Assembly (NCBI GenBank): GCA_018907035.1
Contig: JACCIC010000005.1
Location: 389,501 to 453,500, forward strand
DNA length: 64,000 nt
Source of the DNA: Sycobia sp. Sy_11
Taxonomy: Eukaryota; Arthropoda; Insecta; Hymenoptera; Epichrysomallidae
Direction of reading: 5' to 3'
The notes under the pieces are model-generated. The model made no database searches. It was given only the letters and a program-made list of their open reading frames with translations, and had not been told where the DNA came from. A program made the position numbers and the translations under genes. Positions 1-10,318 of the stretch are shown here, piece by piece. Position 1 is the stretch's first letter; each line of letters begins with the position of its first letter.

Positions 1-383
1 AGGAACACAACGTATGGCATTTCTTTTCTCAGCCGGGGTGCGTGTTCAATCAATTTACGGTAAGTAACGTCACAAATTTGTGTAAAGCTTAAATGCTCAA
101 TATTTTGGCACCTCCTTTTAATAAATTGCCTCCATCCTTGGGTGAAGTTGTACAAGGGATCATCTTTTAGAGGCGTTGATTTTGTCGACTGGTATTTGTC
201 AGTCGATGTGCTAACGGTAGACTCTTTACTATCAGTGGCCTCCGCAATCTTCTCTGGCTTACTCTTTTTGTCTCGCCAGGCTTCATCGCGTTTTCCATTC
301 CGCTGGAATCTATTCTTGTTGGGCTGTACTGGTTTCTCCAAGTACTCCTCTTCTTTATTATCAGTCCTACGTTGGGCGCCATT
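1..383 (-). CDS. partial retroelement gag-like reading frame, runs off the left edge
   Basis: On the minus strand a frame stays open from a TAA at about 386-384 to the window edge, about 127 codons, without an in-frame ATG near its start. The translated stretch is lysine- and glutamate-rich at first, then contains aromatic and basic segments such as FTQGWRQFIKRRCQ, which looks like real coding sequence. A second frame starts with ATG at 382 and gives a 71-residue product, overlapping the first. The ATG sits inside a TGGCGCCCAACG string resembling a retroelement primer-binding site, and an LTR-like block follows at 587-1229, so I infer the start of gag in a minus-strand LTR retroelement. Which frame is used, and the family, cannot be settled because the element leaves the window. 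Confidence 0.35.
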
Positions 384-572
384 TTATAACGCGCTATTTG
401 CGTCGGTTATTTTAATTATTAAAATATATTACCTAGACGTACGCGGAGCTAGTTCTCCTGAAATTATGGAAGGGAGGGTAGACGTAACTAGGCGTTTCTG
501 TACTGTACTAATAATATAAAGTTTATTATCTAATTATAGATTTATTGTACATGCGGACCGGCGATATTTTTC

Positions 573-584
573 TGTTGGGCGCCA
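573..584 (-). other. primer-binding-site-like motif
   Basis: Minus strand reads TGGCGCCCAACA, matching the first 11 bases of the primer-binding site of the gypsy element at 9389-9406. It lies next to the TG that begins the LTR-like block at 587. A second similar string lies at 370-381. Confidence 0.4.
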
Positions 585-586
585 GC

Positions 587-1229
587 TGAGATACGGTTCT
601 CAGCGCGAGCTGTACACAGCTCGCTTTTTGTTCCCGTCGGTCACGCGGCACTGCCTGATCACGAGCTCCGCACTAAGGAGATCGTCTCGGCCGGCTCTCC
701 AGGGTGGCGGATTCCAGGCGGTGTGGATATAATCTATGTACGCGGCGCGAACGCTCAAAATCGCTCACGTGCAACTTAATCAACTACTCGAGATCTCAGG
801 GCGGTTCCCTGTCGATCTCCTGAAATCGCGACTCGAGAACGGAACTGAGATGGAGCACTTACCCTCTTGCTCTCCACTCGCCCCTCACTCCTCGGCGATG
901 GCTCGTACGCCGTGGCAGGTGTATCGGGATGGAAATTCCCGACCTGAATTTGCCGTCCGCAGGTTTGCCTCTCGCACGGGACTTGATGTCGTCCTCGTGC
1001 ACGGGATACGGAGGTCACACTCACCGCTTACTTGTCGTTGCTGGCTTGTTGCGGCTCCGCTATTTGGCTACCTTGCGCGGAAGAGTGTATCTCCTCTCAC
1101 CCATCTCCGCTCGGTATGGCTCGCGGGTAATATGGTTAAGTAACGAAGACACCACCTATATCGATACGGTAGATATCTGCGGATTTTCATCTAACGGCTG
1201 TCTAATTTCAAGAGACGCGTTGTAACGCA
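587..1229 (-). mobile_element. LTR candidate of a minus-strand retroelement
   Basis: A block of about 640 bp that is much more GC-rich than its flanks begins TGAGATACGG and ends GTTGTAACGCA, which fits TG...CA ends. It sits directly beside a primer-binding-site-like string (573-584), with a gag-like frame beyond it. The partner LTR is outside the window, so the limits are inferred. The open frames inside it (for example 736-1143) show no recognisable protein features and are probably chance frames of a GC-rich LTR. Confidence 0.45.
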
Positions 1230-1312
1230 TTTTCGGTGTTATAATATATCTATATATATACATATATTACAATAGAATTACAATAAAATATAAAAAAAAT
1301 CGCTCAAACTGT

Positions 1313-1543
1313 CTTGTAGCTAGTGGACGAGTTAGTATTTTAACCTACACATGTGATCAGTGCAAAACCAAAGTGAATATGGAGTACATACTGCTACACT
1401 GTCAAGAATATGGAAAATAGTGCCTCAAATACTTCTCAGATAAGAAGCTTAATGAACTTTTGAATAATACAGAAAATTATATGAATATTATAACATTTTT
1501 AAAAGAAACAAATCTAATTAATCAAATAAGATTAATGATATAA
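1313..1543 (+). pseudogene. C-terminal tail of a non-LTR retrotransposon ORF2, decayed
   Basis: Translation shows a cysteine/histidine motif of the kind that closes non-LTR retrotransposon ORF2 proteins: CDQCKTKVNMEYILLHC, followed by a leucine- and asparagine-rich tail ending LKETNLINQIRLMI and a stop at 1541-1543. An in-frame TAG at 1418-1420 interrupts it. Reverse transcriptase is absent upstream, where the LTR-like block lies, so this is a short 3' remnant of a plus-strand Jockey/CR1-like element. Confidence 0.55.
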
Positions 1544-4412
1544 TCTATAATGTAAAAATTGGTAATAATACACAATGTATATCTCCAATACGTCATATAA
1601 ATAAAGAATTAATGTAAATATCTTATATAATATATCACAAATCTATAAATTTTTAAAATGACATTATGTATATTGATGTAAAAAGATATATATCTACATT
1701 TAAGTAAGTCGCTAATAACTACATGGATATGCGACTATTAATAAATAAATGAAAAAAAAACCTATCAGTAGTACTTTTCGAAAACCAAAAAATACATAAA
1801 TTTAAATTCATTTATATCATTTTTCGAAAAAATCCGAGTAATCAGAGAAATGGAAATTCGGTACATACATTATTTGGAAATCATCTGCTAAATATATCTA
1901 AGTGTTGAGAAACTGGTTTAATATGTTTGAACACATCAGCTTTATAAAAATTAAAAAGTAATATTCACTCTGAGATTAGAAAACATAAGTCATAGTGTTC
2001 CTGTTACAACAGTATATGCAGAAAAATTTAGAAGTTTCTTTTGAATATCTATTTCATAATTAAATCAGAAAGATATCGATGAAAACATCGAGAAAACTTA
2101 CAAACTATTTTTGAGAAAGTAAATATTGTAAAAATGAAGCTTCTAAATAAAGGTATTTATATATAAGAATATAAATCTATTAATAAAATTAAAAAATTTA
2201 TAAACAGAAATAATTATTAAATAATAATTATTCGAAAAATGAAAGTCTTATTAATGAAGTATGTACATATGATACTTAATAGTTTTCATAACTCATCATT
2301 CAGAAAAAAATCAGAAAAGCAACATAATTAACGTGAATATAATTCGTTTCAATATACGGATTTACAACTAAATTTATTAAATTATTATTCATGTATTATG
2401 AAATATTAATTGATTTTCAATACTAAATATTTTTAATACTAGATTGCCAAAATTAGAGAAAAATACACATAAAAGTCAAAAATCGAAATGCAATTATTAT
2501 TGCCTCAATGAATAATTGATAAAAAATTTTTTTTGCTTTTTACTATAAAATTTAATAAAAAGACAAAATATTATTTCAATATATAACTCATAAGAAGAAT
2601 TGCGTAAAATTAAATAAAATCGAATAAAGATAAAGATAAAAAAGGAGTATGAATTTTACGTATAATCAAAATATCAAATAATTAAAAGAAAAATTATTCA
2701 ATAAAAGATTATATAAAATAAATAAAAAATTATAAAAAATATATAAATAAAAAATTATATAAAATCAAACATTTCAATTTTAATATGTACAAAAATTTTT
2801 TTTTGATTTAATTAACGTGTACATAGGAAAGAAATAAATTAAAAATGCATCTTTTTATGTCAATCTATTTACTTATTTATTAGAAAAACAATACAAGATG
2901 AAGTTGTTTTATCTTGAAGAACAATAATTCTTGTGCAGTATTTTATCTGTTAAATATGTCAAGAATAACTGATTTAAACATTTAGTTTTTATAATGAATA
3001 TTCGCAACAATAAATGAAGTACGAAAGCAATATAGATTCAGGTGAAATGAAAACAGTATCTTTCAAAGAATATTCCGCCTGAGCGGAATATTGAATAAAT
3101 TAGAATGCAAACCAAATCAATAAAATACTTAAATATGTCTTTTGAACATTGATGTTTTTGGCGAGTAGCACCCAGCAGGCACATTTTTTGGTAATTATCA
3201 CAAATTGATGGAGTTTATCGTATACAATCAACGTTTGTAACACTTTTTGAGCCATATAAATAAATAATTTATTGGCTCATGCAATTGGGTAAAAGCCTCA
3301 TCGAAGACATAAAACGTACAAAACGATGTGCCGCTATATAGATGTAATTATAATACAAAAACGGATAAAATATAAAAGAACACCGATATTCGCACGTGTC
3401 AATCAAACGACTGACCGAGTCGGACTGGATATTTTTTGCTTATGCGGAGCGCCAGAAGGCTCGCCGCTGTCGCCGCCGCGCGCCGTTGCCCACTTATCCT
3501 CGTGAATTATTGGGCGTAACTCTCTTATACCTGCTTGTACACACATGTGTGAATCACGCTTACCTGTTGACAAGATGCAAGCTTCTATTAAGTGAATATT
3601 GTTCAAATGATAGTTTACTATATGTACGTATAGATACATTGCAAAATCGAAGGAACTTATAATTTTATTAAGTAAAAGAGTATTAAGGATATATTTCAAC
3701 TATAGTAATACAATTTATAATAAATGTAAAACATTCTGATCCAAGCAGTTCAATAAAATGTAAAGAAAAATTACATTACATTGATTTCAAGCTTGACAAC
3801 AGTCTAACTAGATAATGTATATTTCCTTCAATTTCGACTCATCGTTAGATAATTAATTTCAGAGCATGCATTCATCACAGTGCTCCGACCTGCGCGACTG
3901 TCCGCGTCGGGGCGTCCGTCCACGTTATCTAAAAAGTTGTTCAATTTTGTTCAATCTCTCCCTATTATTTATTTTTTTTTTATGAATGTAATTTGAATCT
4001 CTAATGAGATTATTTTGCTACAAATTAGAATTTGTCTGAATCACTACAGACTACAGTAAATAGTACATTATTTTTTACATAGTTGAATTACTGTAATTTT
4101 CACAAGAAAGTACGTTTTTTCAGATTCAGAAGGAATGAAATCGTTAAGAAGGAATGCAGTGCAATACAGATATACATTATAGCTTTACGAGATTAGACAA
4201 TTAAGTAATGCGACCGATTTTATGTCTCTGTCTGTTGTAATATTGTGAACCTGTAATTCCGCTACCGTAATATTAGATCCCTACTTTCTCAATTGAGACC
4301 TTGACGACCATTGTACGATCATTCATTCGCCAGCTGTTTAGTGTTTTTTAACAACGCGAGAGCAGTGCATGTCATGAAAATGGAACCGAGAAGTTTAGAA
4401 TAACGGTGCGTG
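1544..4412. other. AT-rich intergenic region without recognised genes
   Basis: Mostly AT-rich single-copy-looking DNA. A segment around 1840-1975 resembles 19255-19385 (shared GAGTAATCAGAGAAA and neighbouring words), so it holds an old dispersed repeat. Small GC-rich patches at about 3400-3500 and 3880-3935 stand out, but I could not assign them. A short frame at 3396-3662 spans the first patch and shows no family signature. Confidence 0.5.
3069..3092. repeat. perfect 10-bp stem hairpin
   Basis: AATATTCCGC, loop CTGA, GCGGAATATT. Function unknown; it lies in AT-rich intergenic DNA with no gene beside it. Confidence 0.6.
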
Positions 4413-4550
4413 ATGAAATTTTCTGCGAAACTCGGTGAAACTGCGACAAAAACTTATAAAAAAGTGCTTAAAGTATATGATAGTCATGCCTTGAGTCGTA
4501 GTCAGGTGCTTCGGTTGCATGCCGATTTTTAAAAACGCCGTGAGTTTGTA
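4413..4550 (+). pseudogene. mariner-family transposase N-terminus fragment
   Basis: The frame starting ATGAAATTTTCTGC translates to a helix-turn-helix-like N-terminus typical of Mos1/SETMAR-type mariner transposases (KLGETATKTYKKVL, then HALSRSQVLRLH), with a stop after HADF and conserved-looking residues continuing beyond it. The catalytic domain is missing. The upstream leader also reads like a mariner 5' region. It differs in sequence from the other mariner lineages in the window. Confidence 0.6.
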
Positions 4551-4967
4551 CTATTGTAAATTGTAATAAAAATTGTACTATTTTTGCTTTGCATGTTTTT
4601 AAATAATTCGTTCGTATTTTTGCTGCGAAAAAACTGAATCTGAAGCTCTATAACAAGCTATTACATCTATCTGAAGGTTAAAGTTTGTAATACAAATACC
4701 GGCTAATTGTCCTGATCGGGAGACGAAAGTTGGTGCAGTTTGTAGTATGCAATATCATTTCAGATTAGAATAACTATTCCTCCTCCTTTGCTTTGTAGAC
4801 ATCCTTGCGGAACATTATAAATCCAGAAAAGTTAAAGGATTTTTTATCATCGTTGTTTTCTGATAGCTAAGACTGCACATATATCAGTAAATCTATGTTG
4901 GGTAATACCTGTAAAATTTTTTCTATTATATTCACTATAATTCTGGCATAACAGAATCTTACAATTA

Positions 4968-4972
<5 letters not shown>

Positions 4973-5010
<38 letters not shown>
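4973..5010. repeat. (TA)n microsatellite
   Basis: Uninterrupted TA dinucleotides. Confidence 0.9.
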
Positions 5011-5016
<6 letters not shown>

Positions 5017-5246
5017 TTATAAATATGAGGATTAAATATTTCCGAAATTCAAAAGTTGATCTTTGTATCGTAAAGCCGAAAGAAAGTTAATAAAATATTG
5101 TTTAAATTCTTTTATTTTGCCAAAGTTAGCTAAATGATTTTGTGTTAAACAGCTGTACAAAAATAAGTTTGGGCATACTTAAAATAAATATATCCTTTGC
5201 TTTTTGTATGTGAAATATTTTTTCTATGAACAACGAGATTCAAAAT

Positions 5247-5340
5247 TTCAACGTTGAAAATACAGTTCAATTTTTCTGCCCTTGTAGCATCACTTCAACG
5301 TTGAAAATACAGTTCAATTTTTCTGCCCTTGTAGCATCAC
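5247..5340 (+). repeat. perfect 47-bp tandem duplication
   Basis: The unit beginning TTCAACGTTGAAAATACAG and ending TTGTAGCATCAC occurs twice back to back with no visible difference, so it is recent. Each copy begins with the palindrome TTCAACGTTGAA. Confidence 0.85.
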
Positions 5341-6016
5341 TTATGACTGTCCTGTATTAACATTGATTATTTACAAATAGGGATATATCTAGACAACAAT
5401 ATTTAAAAAATAATTTTTTATACAACTTTTTCGTCAATTTTGCCGTACAAATACGATCTTTTCGGCTCAGAAATATTAATTTTGACAAACGATTCAATTA
5501 TAAATCGAAAGTCACTCTTGTTATTTATCCTCACAAAGCTTACTTTCAGATATTGTCGAATTCATACAAGCATCGTGGTTGTTGTGGGACGCGCGATAGG
5601 AGTTGATACTTCTTTTAAGAAAGAACGATATTATTTTAGGCTTTATTTATCAATTTCATATATCAGTGGTTCTCTTTAGCTTTCACTCCTTCGCTTCGGC
5701 TTTTAGTTGAGTGTTCGCCAATTCTCTTCAACTGTTACCGGCTCTCTTTCTTTCTCGGTTGAGATCTCACTGGTTCTCTTTGGTTTTGAAACTGTTTCTC
5801 TTGTTCTCCTTAGAAGCGAGTAGCCCCTCGGTTGATTGATTTGATGTTTCCAGTTCTTATAATAATTTCTATATTGAACTAAATAATAATAATTTACTAT
5901 TAGAGATCATGTAATCCATTATAGAGGCTAAAACATAGAAAGAACTGAACGCTGCTTAATACAATATTTCAATTTTTTTGCATTTCTCTACATTTTAAAA
6001 GTATTTTATTATTAAG
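5341..6016 (+). other. region upstream of OR pseudogene exon 3, with a dispersed repeat
   Basis: No gene recognised. The frame at 5440-5679 has no receptor-like features. The 5855-5985 segment (words TTCTTATAATAA, AAATAATAATAA, AGAGATCATGTAATCC) recurs near 20885-21000 and 59085-59200, so it belongs to the duplicated locus or to an old repeat. Directly before 6017 the sequence matches the end of intron 2 of the intact OR gene. Confidence 0.5.
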
Positions 6017-6054
6017 AATCACACTTTGGATACATCGCTGTTGATGAGATAACT
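6017..6054 (+). pseudogene. OR pseudogene copy A, 5' piece of exon 3
   Basis: Aligns with 40052-40089 of the intact OR gene after the same TTTATTATTA acceptor context. The glutamine codon CAG of the intact copy is TAA here, a stop. The last four bases (AACT, 6051-6054) are duplicated at 10798-10801 on the far side of the inserted gypsy element, where the exon resumes. Confidence 0.85.
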
Positions 6055-6128
6055 TGTTACAAGACGAAGGAATGGGACTGGAGGTATCGGTTAAAGGGAT
6101 AATTTGACTTCGTGTGAATTTGTTTGGT

Positions 6129-6144
6129 GGCCCTGAAAAGGGCC
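6129..6144 (-). promoter_or_regulatory. histone-mRNA-type 3' stem-loop in the left LTR
   Basis: Minus strand reads GGCCCTTTTCAGGGCC, preceded by AAAAC and followed by ACCAAAC. This fits the metazoan replication-dependent histone stem-loop consensus GGYYYTTHTHARRRCC and its usual flanks. It lies about 75 bases from the LTR end and is conserved in the other LTR. Confidence 0.7.
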
Positions 6145-6760
6145 GTTTTAATCACCACCTCTCGTTGTGTCAACGCGGGTGATACCGGGGAGGGGTCCGG
6201 TACGGAGACACGAACGGAGGCGGACGGAGCGTGCGTGCAGCCCGTCTCCGGGGATGCCGATGCCGATCTCGCTCCGCACGTCGAGGGCCTCTGGAGCGGT
6301 TGAAATCACCACCGCGCTCCGTAAGGCTTTCGACGGTCCCTCGTCCTCCAAGGTGGCTTCCGAAAGATTTAGATCTGGCAGATCTCAATCGATCTCCCAG
6401 AAATTTTCCCTCGCCTCCTCCGGCGCTGTTCGCATATTCCGAAGACGTCGTGTATTCCTCTTGGCGCGCTGTCGTTCATTCCTCCGTCGTGGCCTGCGGC
6501 GTGGCCGTTTCGTCAGCAGTTCTGGGTCAGCGCAGGAGCGTTCTGGGGTCATCCTTCCTTCCTGGTTTTGGAAGAACTGTTGCCAGTGATCCCATGGTCG
6601 GCCCTTTTAAGGCCGGAGCGGCCCCGACCCCGATCCCTTAAACCGGATACGACGGCCGGTTCGGAAGGAGGGGGAAGGGGCAAAGAGGCGGACCCCGGAG
6701 AGCGCCCCCTCGAAGGCCTCGTCCACCAACGATCCCCCAGGCGTGTCTCTCGACACGCCT

Positions 6761-7060
6761 GTGGGTCTCCGGAGGTCTTGGTCACCGCTCTTAGTCGGAG
6801 CTACTGGGTATCCACCCGTAACTCCTTTCGGAGAGGTGCCCTGCCCGCAGTCCGCACCGTGGGGGGTGTCGGTCTGATCCGGATATCCGGATCGGACGCG
6901 GACGAGCCCGTGGGTGGGAGGCTGGGGAAGGACCGCCCTGTCCCGTTGTGCCGGTGGGTCTCCGGAGGCCTTGGGCACGGCTCCTAATAGGAGCTACTGG
7001 GCGCTATGCCCGTAAATCCTTTCGGAGGGGTGCCCTGCCCGGAGTCCACACCGTGGACAA
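6761..7060. repeat. 193-bp imperfect tandem repeat inside the rearranged LTR
   Basis: GTGGGTCTCCGGAGG recurs at 6761 and 6954, followed in both copies by GAGCTACTGGG, CTCCTTTCGGAG-like and GTGCCCTGCCC words. The second copy is cut at the pol junction. Confidence 0.7.
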
Positions 7061-7069
7061 CCTTTCCAG

Positions 7070-7796
7070 AACTTTGGCAAGATGTGAGAGATGTTCGTCA
7101 TACGTCTGGGAATAAATGATGACATCGTCCAAGTATACTGTACAAAACTTGTCAATGTATCCTGTCAAAACCTCCTGGGACATAAGCCGCTGAAAAGTTC
7201 CAGGCGCTCCTTTGAGTCCGAATGGCATGACTCTGAACTGGTAACAGCAGCCCGCTGGTGTGGAGAACGCTGTGTATTTTTTCGATTCCAGCTCCATCGG
7301 GATTTGCCAGTAACCACTGCGCAGATCGATGGTAGAAAAAACCGTAGCTTTCCCAATATCCTTCAAAGTGTCGGTTATCCGTGGAATGGGTTGGGCAGAG
7401 TCCTCCGTAAGGCTGTTTAACCTCCGATAATCCACGCAGAACCGAAGGCTTCCTGTCTTTTTTCTTCGCCATAACGATTGGTGAGCTGTAAGGAGATGTC
7501 GATAGTTCGATAATACAAGCAGCTAACATCTTCTGTATCTGTTGGTCGATCTCCAGTCTTTTCGCCTCCGAATATCGGTACAACGGTAGTCGAAACGTTT
7601 GTTTTGACGTTACCGTAATAGAGTGTTGGATGGTCTTAGTTTGCGGCAACTGTCCCCCCAACGGAGCAAAAACCTTTGCATGGTCCTGAGTGAGCTTTGC
7701 GAACTGTCTTGAGAAAGCTTCAGGAAAAACATTCTGGAGCTGTGGCACCTTGATGTGCCTGGTGAGTGCGTGAGGAATCTCGCCAATAAAAAGCAC
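7070..7796 (-). pseudogene. pol: gypsy reverse transcriptase, frameshifted and truncated
   Basis: RNA-directed DNA polymerase domain of the Ty3/gypsy element. The first part carries SPYSSPIVMAKKKD (fingers). Near 7436 the frame shifts, and the second frame carries VDYRRLN-type sequence (here MDYRRLNSLTE), IDLRSGYWQIPME, PFGLKGAPGTFQ and the catalytic YLDDVIIYS box. Reading ends soon after SHLAKVLERL, where it runs into LTR-type sequence, so thumb, RNase H and integrase are gone. Between this and the protease, two in-frame stops lie in 7797-7862. It cannot make a working polyprotein. Confidence 0.85.
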
Positions 7797-7859
7797 TGTG
7801 ATGCGCTCCTGGGCACCGACCTACAGAACCTTTCTCGTGAAATCGATGATGCCTCCCTC

Positions 7860-8156
7860 CTAGTTCAGCCAGGGCAGTCCCAACAGCAGAGGTGTCCTTA
7901 GGGTTGGGGCGACTAGAACTGTGGCCGTGAATTGTTTTTCCTGGATTTTAAATAGTATCTTGGCTTCCCCGATGACTGTCATTGTAGAGCCGTTAGCCGC
8001 GAGATAAGTCTCGAGCGCCCGTGAGGTGACGGGAACGTTTGTTGGCAGACTCGCTCGGCTGATGAAGTTGTGAGAAGCGGCCGAGTCGATGACAGCCGAC
8101 AGATTCTTGTCGTACAATGTTGTGTATACCTTGGGGAGCTGGTGGGCATCAGTCAT
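7860..8156 (-). CDS. gypsy retropepsin-like protease segment
   Basis: 98 residues, starting just downstream of gag in a different frame. It would cleave the Gag-Pol polyprotein. The active-site region reads AVIDSAASHNFIS, where most gypsy proteases have D-S/T-G-A, so glycine is replaced by alanine. The second hydrophobic motif (LLLGLPWL) is present at the end, and a stop follows it. The fold is recognisable by order and motifs; activity is doubtful. Confidence 0.75.
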   Translation of the reverse strand: MTDAHQLPKVYTTLYDKNLSAVIDSAASHNFISRASLPTNVPVTSRALETYLAANGSTMTVIGEAKILFKIQEKQFTATVLVAPTLRTPLLLGLPWLN

Positions 8157-8164
8157 GATGCTAT

Positions 8165-9325
8165 TTATTGCCGGAGTTCGTTGTTTCCGGCGGCTGGGCC
8201 CAGTGTGTCCGCCGCCGATCTCCAGTTTTCCGACTTACGATTTCCTTCTTTCAGTACTGGGCAATCCCGATGGAAGTGGTACCCCGGGCAATGCCAGAAT
8301 TTCGGACTATCGCTCGAGCCTGTCCGTTTTGCAGCCTTTGGCTTTTCTTCCGTTTTCTCCTTCTTCTTCTGTATCCCACCATGTTCCTCGTCGTCGTCTT
8401 TTTCAGCTTGTAGTGCCTTTGACAGAAGTTCCGAGAAATCTGCGATGGTGTGCGACCGCAGAACTTTTTTAAGCCCGGGAAGTAGAAGGTTCAGTAACGT
8501 ACCGACCCTTGTGCTCTCGGATTCCTCAGGCCGTAAACGCTGGTACAGCATATACTTATGCTGCAGGAATGGTCCAACAGGCTCCTTCTCCTTTTGGCGC
8601 GTTCCGTATAGTTGAGCTACCAACTCGTCCTTGATGGATTGACTGTTGAACTTATTGTTCAATAGTTCTCGGAAGCGAGGCCAATCAACGCCCATAGTTT
8701 TGTAGCACAGCCACCATTTCTCAGCGTCTCCTTTTAAGCCTTTCTCCAACACTCGGACCCGCTGTTGGTCTGGCAGTGTAAACGCCTCTATGTATTCCTC
8801 GCATTTTTCCAGATATACTGCGGGATCTTCGTGGTCTCGTCCGTGGTATCCCGGGAGCGCAGGCCTATGTCCCAGTAATGCCTGGGTAAACGCTTCCCAA
8901 TTTTGAAGCGCGGGCGGCATTCGACGGCCTCTGTTCTCCGCCTCCAACTCCATTTTACTATCGTTCATCCTGAAAGACGACTCCGTCTGTTTTTCTGCAG
9001 CTAAAGCTCGTTTCACCCTTGTAGGCGTAAAAATTGACCTTGGTGGTTCCGTCTGGGTAGTTGTAGAAACTCTTTTCAGAGGTTCAGATCTTCGTTGCGT
9101 ACTGGCAATCCGCGTCTGGGTAGCGGTAGTCGCTCGATGCTCCTCTAGCTGCGTCTGAACGCCGACTGACTCTTGATGCTTCCTGCTTCGCGTTATAATT
9201 CGGAACAAGCGCTGCGTATCTTCTCCCTGTGGTTCTTCGGTCCTGGGCGCCACTGGATTTTGTGTCACTCCCAGAAGTGATTGAGCACGGGTACGTTTCC
9301 GTGGTGGGGAGGAAGGATCCTCCAT
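8165..9325 (-). CDS. gag: gypsy Gag polyprotein
   Basis: 386 residues, uninterrupted from ATG (9325-9323) to the stop. The N-terminal 120 residues are basic and rich in arginine, threonine and glutamine. The middle holds the typical retrotransposon gag core (GDAEKWWLCYK, a region rich in leucine and arginine near residues 200-290). A lysine/glutamate-rich linker follows, and near the C-terminus a zinc-knuckle remnant CPGYHFHRDCP that lacks the first cysteine (phenylalanine sits there). It would assemble particles and bind element RNA. It starts about 64 bases from the primer-binding site and overlaps nothing; protease follows 8 bases after the stop. Confidence 0.85.
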   Translation of the reverse strand: MEDPSSPPRKRTRAQSLLGVTQNPVAPRTEEPQGEDTQRLFRIITRSRKHQESVGVQTQLEEHRATTATQTRIASTQRRSEPLKRVSTTTQTEPPRSIFTPTRVKRALAAEKQTESSFRMNDSKMELEAENRGRRMPPALQNWEAFTQALLGHRPALPGYHGRDHEDPAVYLEKCEEYIEAFTLPDQQRVRVLEKGLKGDAEKWWLCYKTMGVDWPRFRELLNNKFNSQSIKDELVAQLYGTRQKEKEPVGPFLQHKYMLYQRLRPEESESTRVGTLLNLLLPGLKKVLRSHTIADFSELLSKALQAEKDDDEEHGGIQKKKEKTEEKPKAAKRTGSSDSPKFWHCPGYHFHRDCPVLKEGNRKSENWRSAADTLGPAAGNNELRQ

Positions 9326-9388
9326 TTGCTGCGGCTAGTACCAGCCTGGTGGATAAGTCCACGCTTCAGCGCAGAAGTTAAGAAACTT

Positions 9389-9406
9389 GCCCCACGTTGG
9401 GCGCCA
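9389..9406 (-). other. tRNA primer-binding site of the gypsy element
   Basis: Minus strand TGGCGCCCAACGTGGGGC starts three bases after the LTR end (TTGTAACA AAT). TGG pairs with a tRNA 3' CCA. The tRNA identity was not determined. Confidence 0.8.
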
Positions 9407-9483
9407 ATTTGTTACAAGACGAAGGAATAGGACTGGAGGTATCGGTTAAAGGGATAATTTGACTTCGTGTGTATTTGTTTGGT

Positions 9484-9499
9484 GGCCCTGAAAAGGGCC
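9484..9499 (-). promoter_or_regulatory. histone-mRNA-type 3' stem-loop in the right LTR
   Basis: Same 16-mer and same AAAAC/ACCA flanks as the copy at 6129-6144, in the sense orientation of the element. Confidence 0.7.
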
Positions 9500-10205
9500 G
9501 TTTTAATCACCACCTCTCGTTGTGTCAACGCGGGTGATACCGGGGAGGGGTCCGGTACGGAGATACGAACGGAGGCGGACGGAGCGTGCGTGCAGCCCGT
9601 CTCCGGCTTGCGCTTCGGCTACGGTGTCGTATCTCTTCTTTCAACAAGCCGATGCGCGAGGCCGCAGGGAGGGCCTTGCCCTTCAGACGCCGCCGGATGG
9701 AAGAGAGACTCCGGTCGGGGAGTTTGAAGGTGGCCGGGATCCTGGGAAGTTCCGCCAGGGGAGGCCGAGGAGGGGGAACGACGAGCGACGGCTGAGTGGG
9801 ACGGCGGATGCCGATCTCGCTCCGCACGTCGAGGGCCTCTGGAGCGGTTGGGATCACCACCGCGCTCCGTAAGGCTTTCGACGGTCCCTCGTCCTCCGAG
9901 GTGGCTTCCGAGAGATCTAGATCTGGCAGATCTAAATCGATCTCCCTGAAATTTTCCCTCGCCTCCTCCGGCGCTGTTCGCCTATTCCGAAGACGTCGTG
10001 TGTTCCTCTTGGCGCGCTGTCGTTCATTCCTCCGTCGTGGCCTGCGGCGTGGCCGTTTCTTCCGCAGTTCTGGGTCAGCGCAGGAGCGTTCTGGGGTCCT
10101 CCTTCCTTCCTGGTTTTGGAAGAACTGTTGAATGAACTGACGCAGGCGGGGAGGGGGAGAAGAGGGGGGAAGATGGGTGGCTCGCCCTATCCCCTACGAC
10201 TGGAC

Positions 10206-10221
10206 GGCCCTGAGAAGGACC
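10206..10221 (-). promoter_or_regulatory. second histone-type stem-loop variant
   Basis: Minus strand GGTCCTTCTCAGGGCC also satisfies GGYYYTTHTHARRRCC, with one T-G wobble pair, but has different flanks (no ACCA). Confidence 0.5.
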
Positions 10222-10302
10222 TTCGGGACGAGGACACCACCCACCGGGGGGGGGGAGAAAAAGGAGTGGAATGGATTCACCTTGTCTCCTACGCATGAAG
10301 AC

Positions 10303-10318
10303 GGTCCTGAAAAGGACC
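10303..10318 (-). promoter_or_regulatory. third histone-type stem-loop variant
   Basis: Minus strand GGTCCTTTTCAGGACC is a perfect match to the histone stem-loop consensus. Its flanks are ...CATC and GTCTTC rather than the canonical ones. Confidence 0.55.

Larger units (their letters stand above)
6055..7060 (-). repeat. 3' LTR of the gypsy element, rearranged
   Basis: 6055 to about 6590 is nearly identical to the U5 side of the right LTR (9410 to about 10128), minus a block of about 200 bp present only at about 9607-9808. Beyond 6590 the sequence no longer matches the right LTR. It contains two imperfect copies of a 193-bp unit and then fuses to truncated reverse transcriptase near 7060. The U3/TATA part of this LTR is not recognisable, so it looks recombined. 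Confidence 0.75.

Noticed and set aside
736..1143. Open frame of 135 codons on the plus strand
   Set aside because: Lies in a GC-rich LTR-like block, overlaps open frames on the other strand and shows no domain; best explained by composition.
3396..3662. 88-codon frame spanning a GC patch
   Set aside because: Overlapping open frame on the opposite strand and no recognisable features; no promoter or splice context.
5440..5679. 79-codon frame upstream of OR exon 3 of copy A
   Set aside because: Checked as a possible OR exon 2, but it has no similarity to exon 2 of the intact gene.
6167..6987. Several long overlapping frames on both strands
   Set aside because: They lie in the gypsy LTR, are arginine/serine/proline-rich in all frames, and are shared with the right LTR only as nucleotide sequence.
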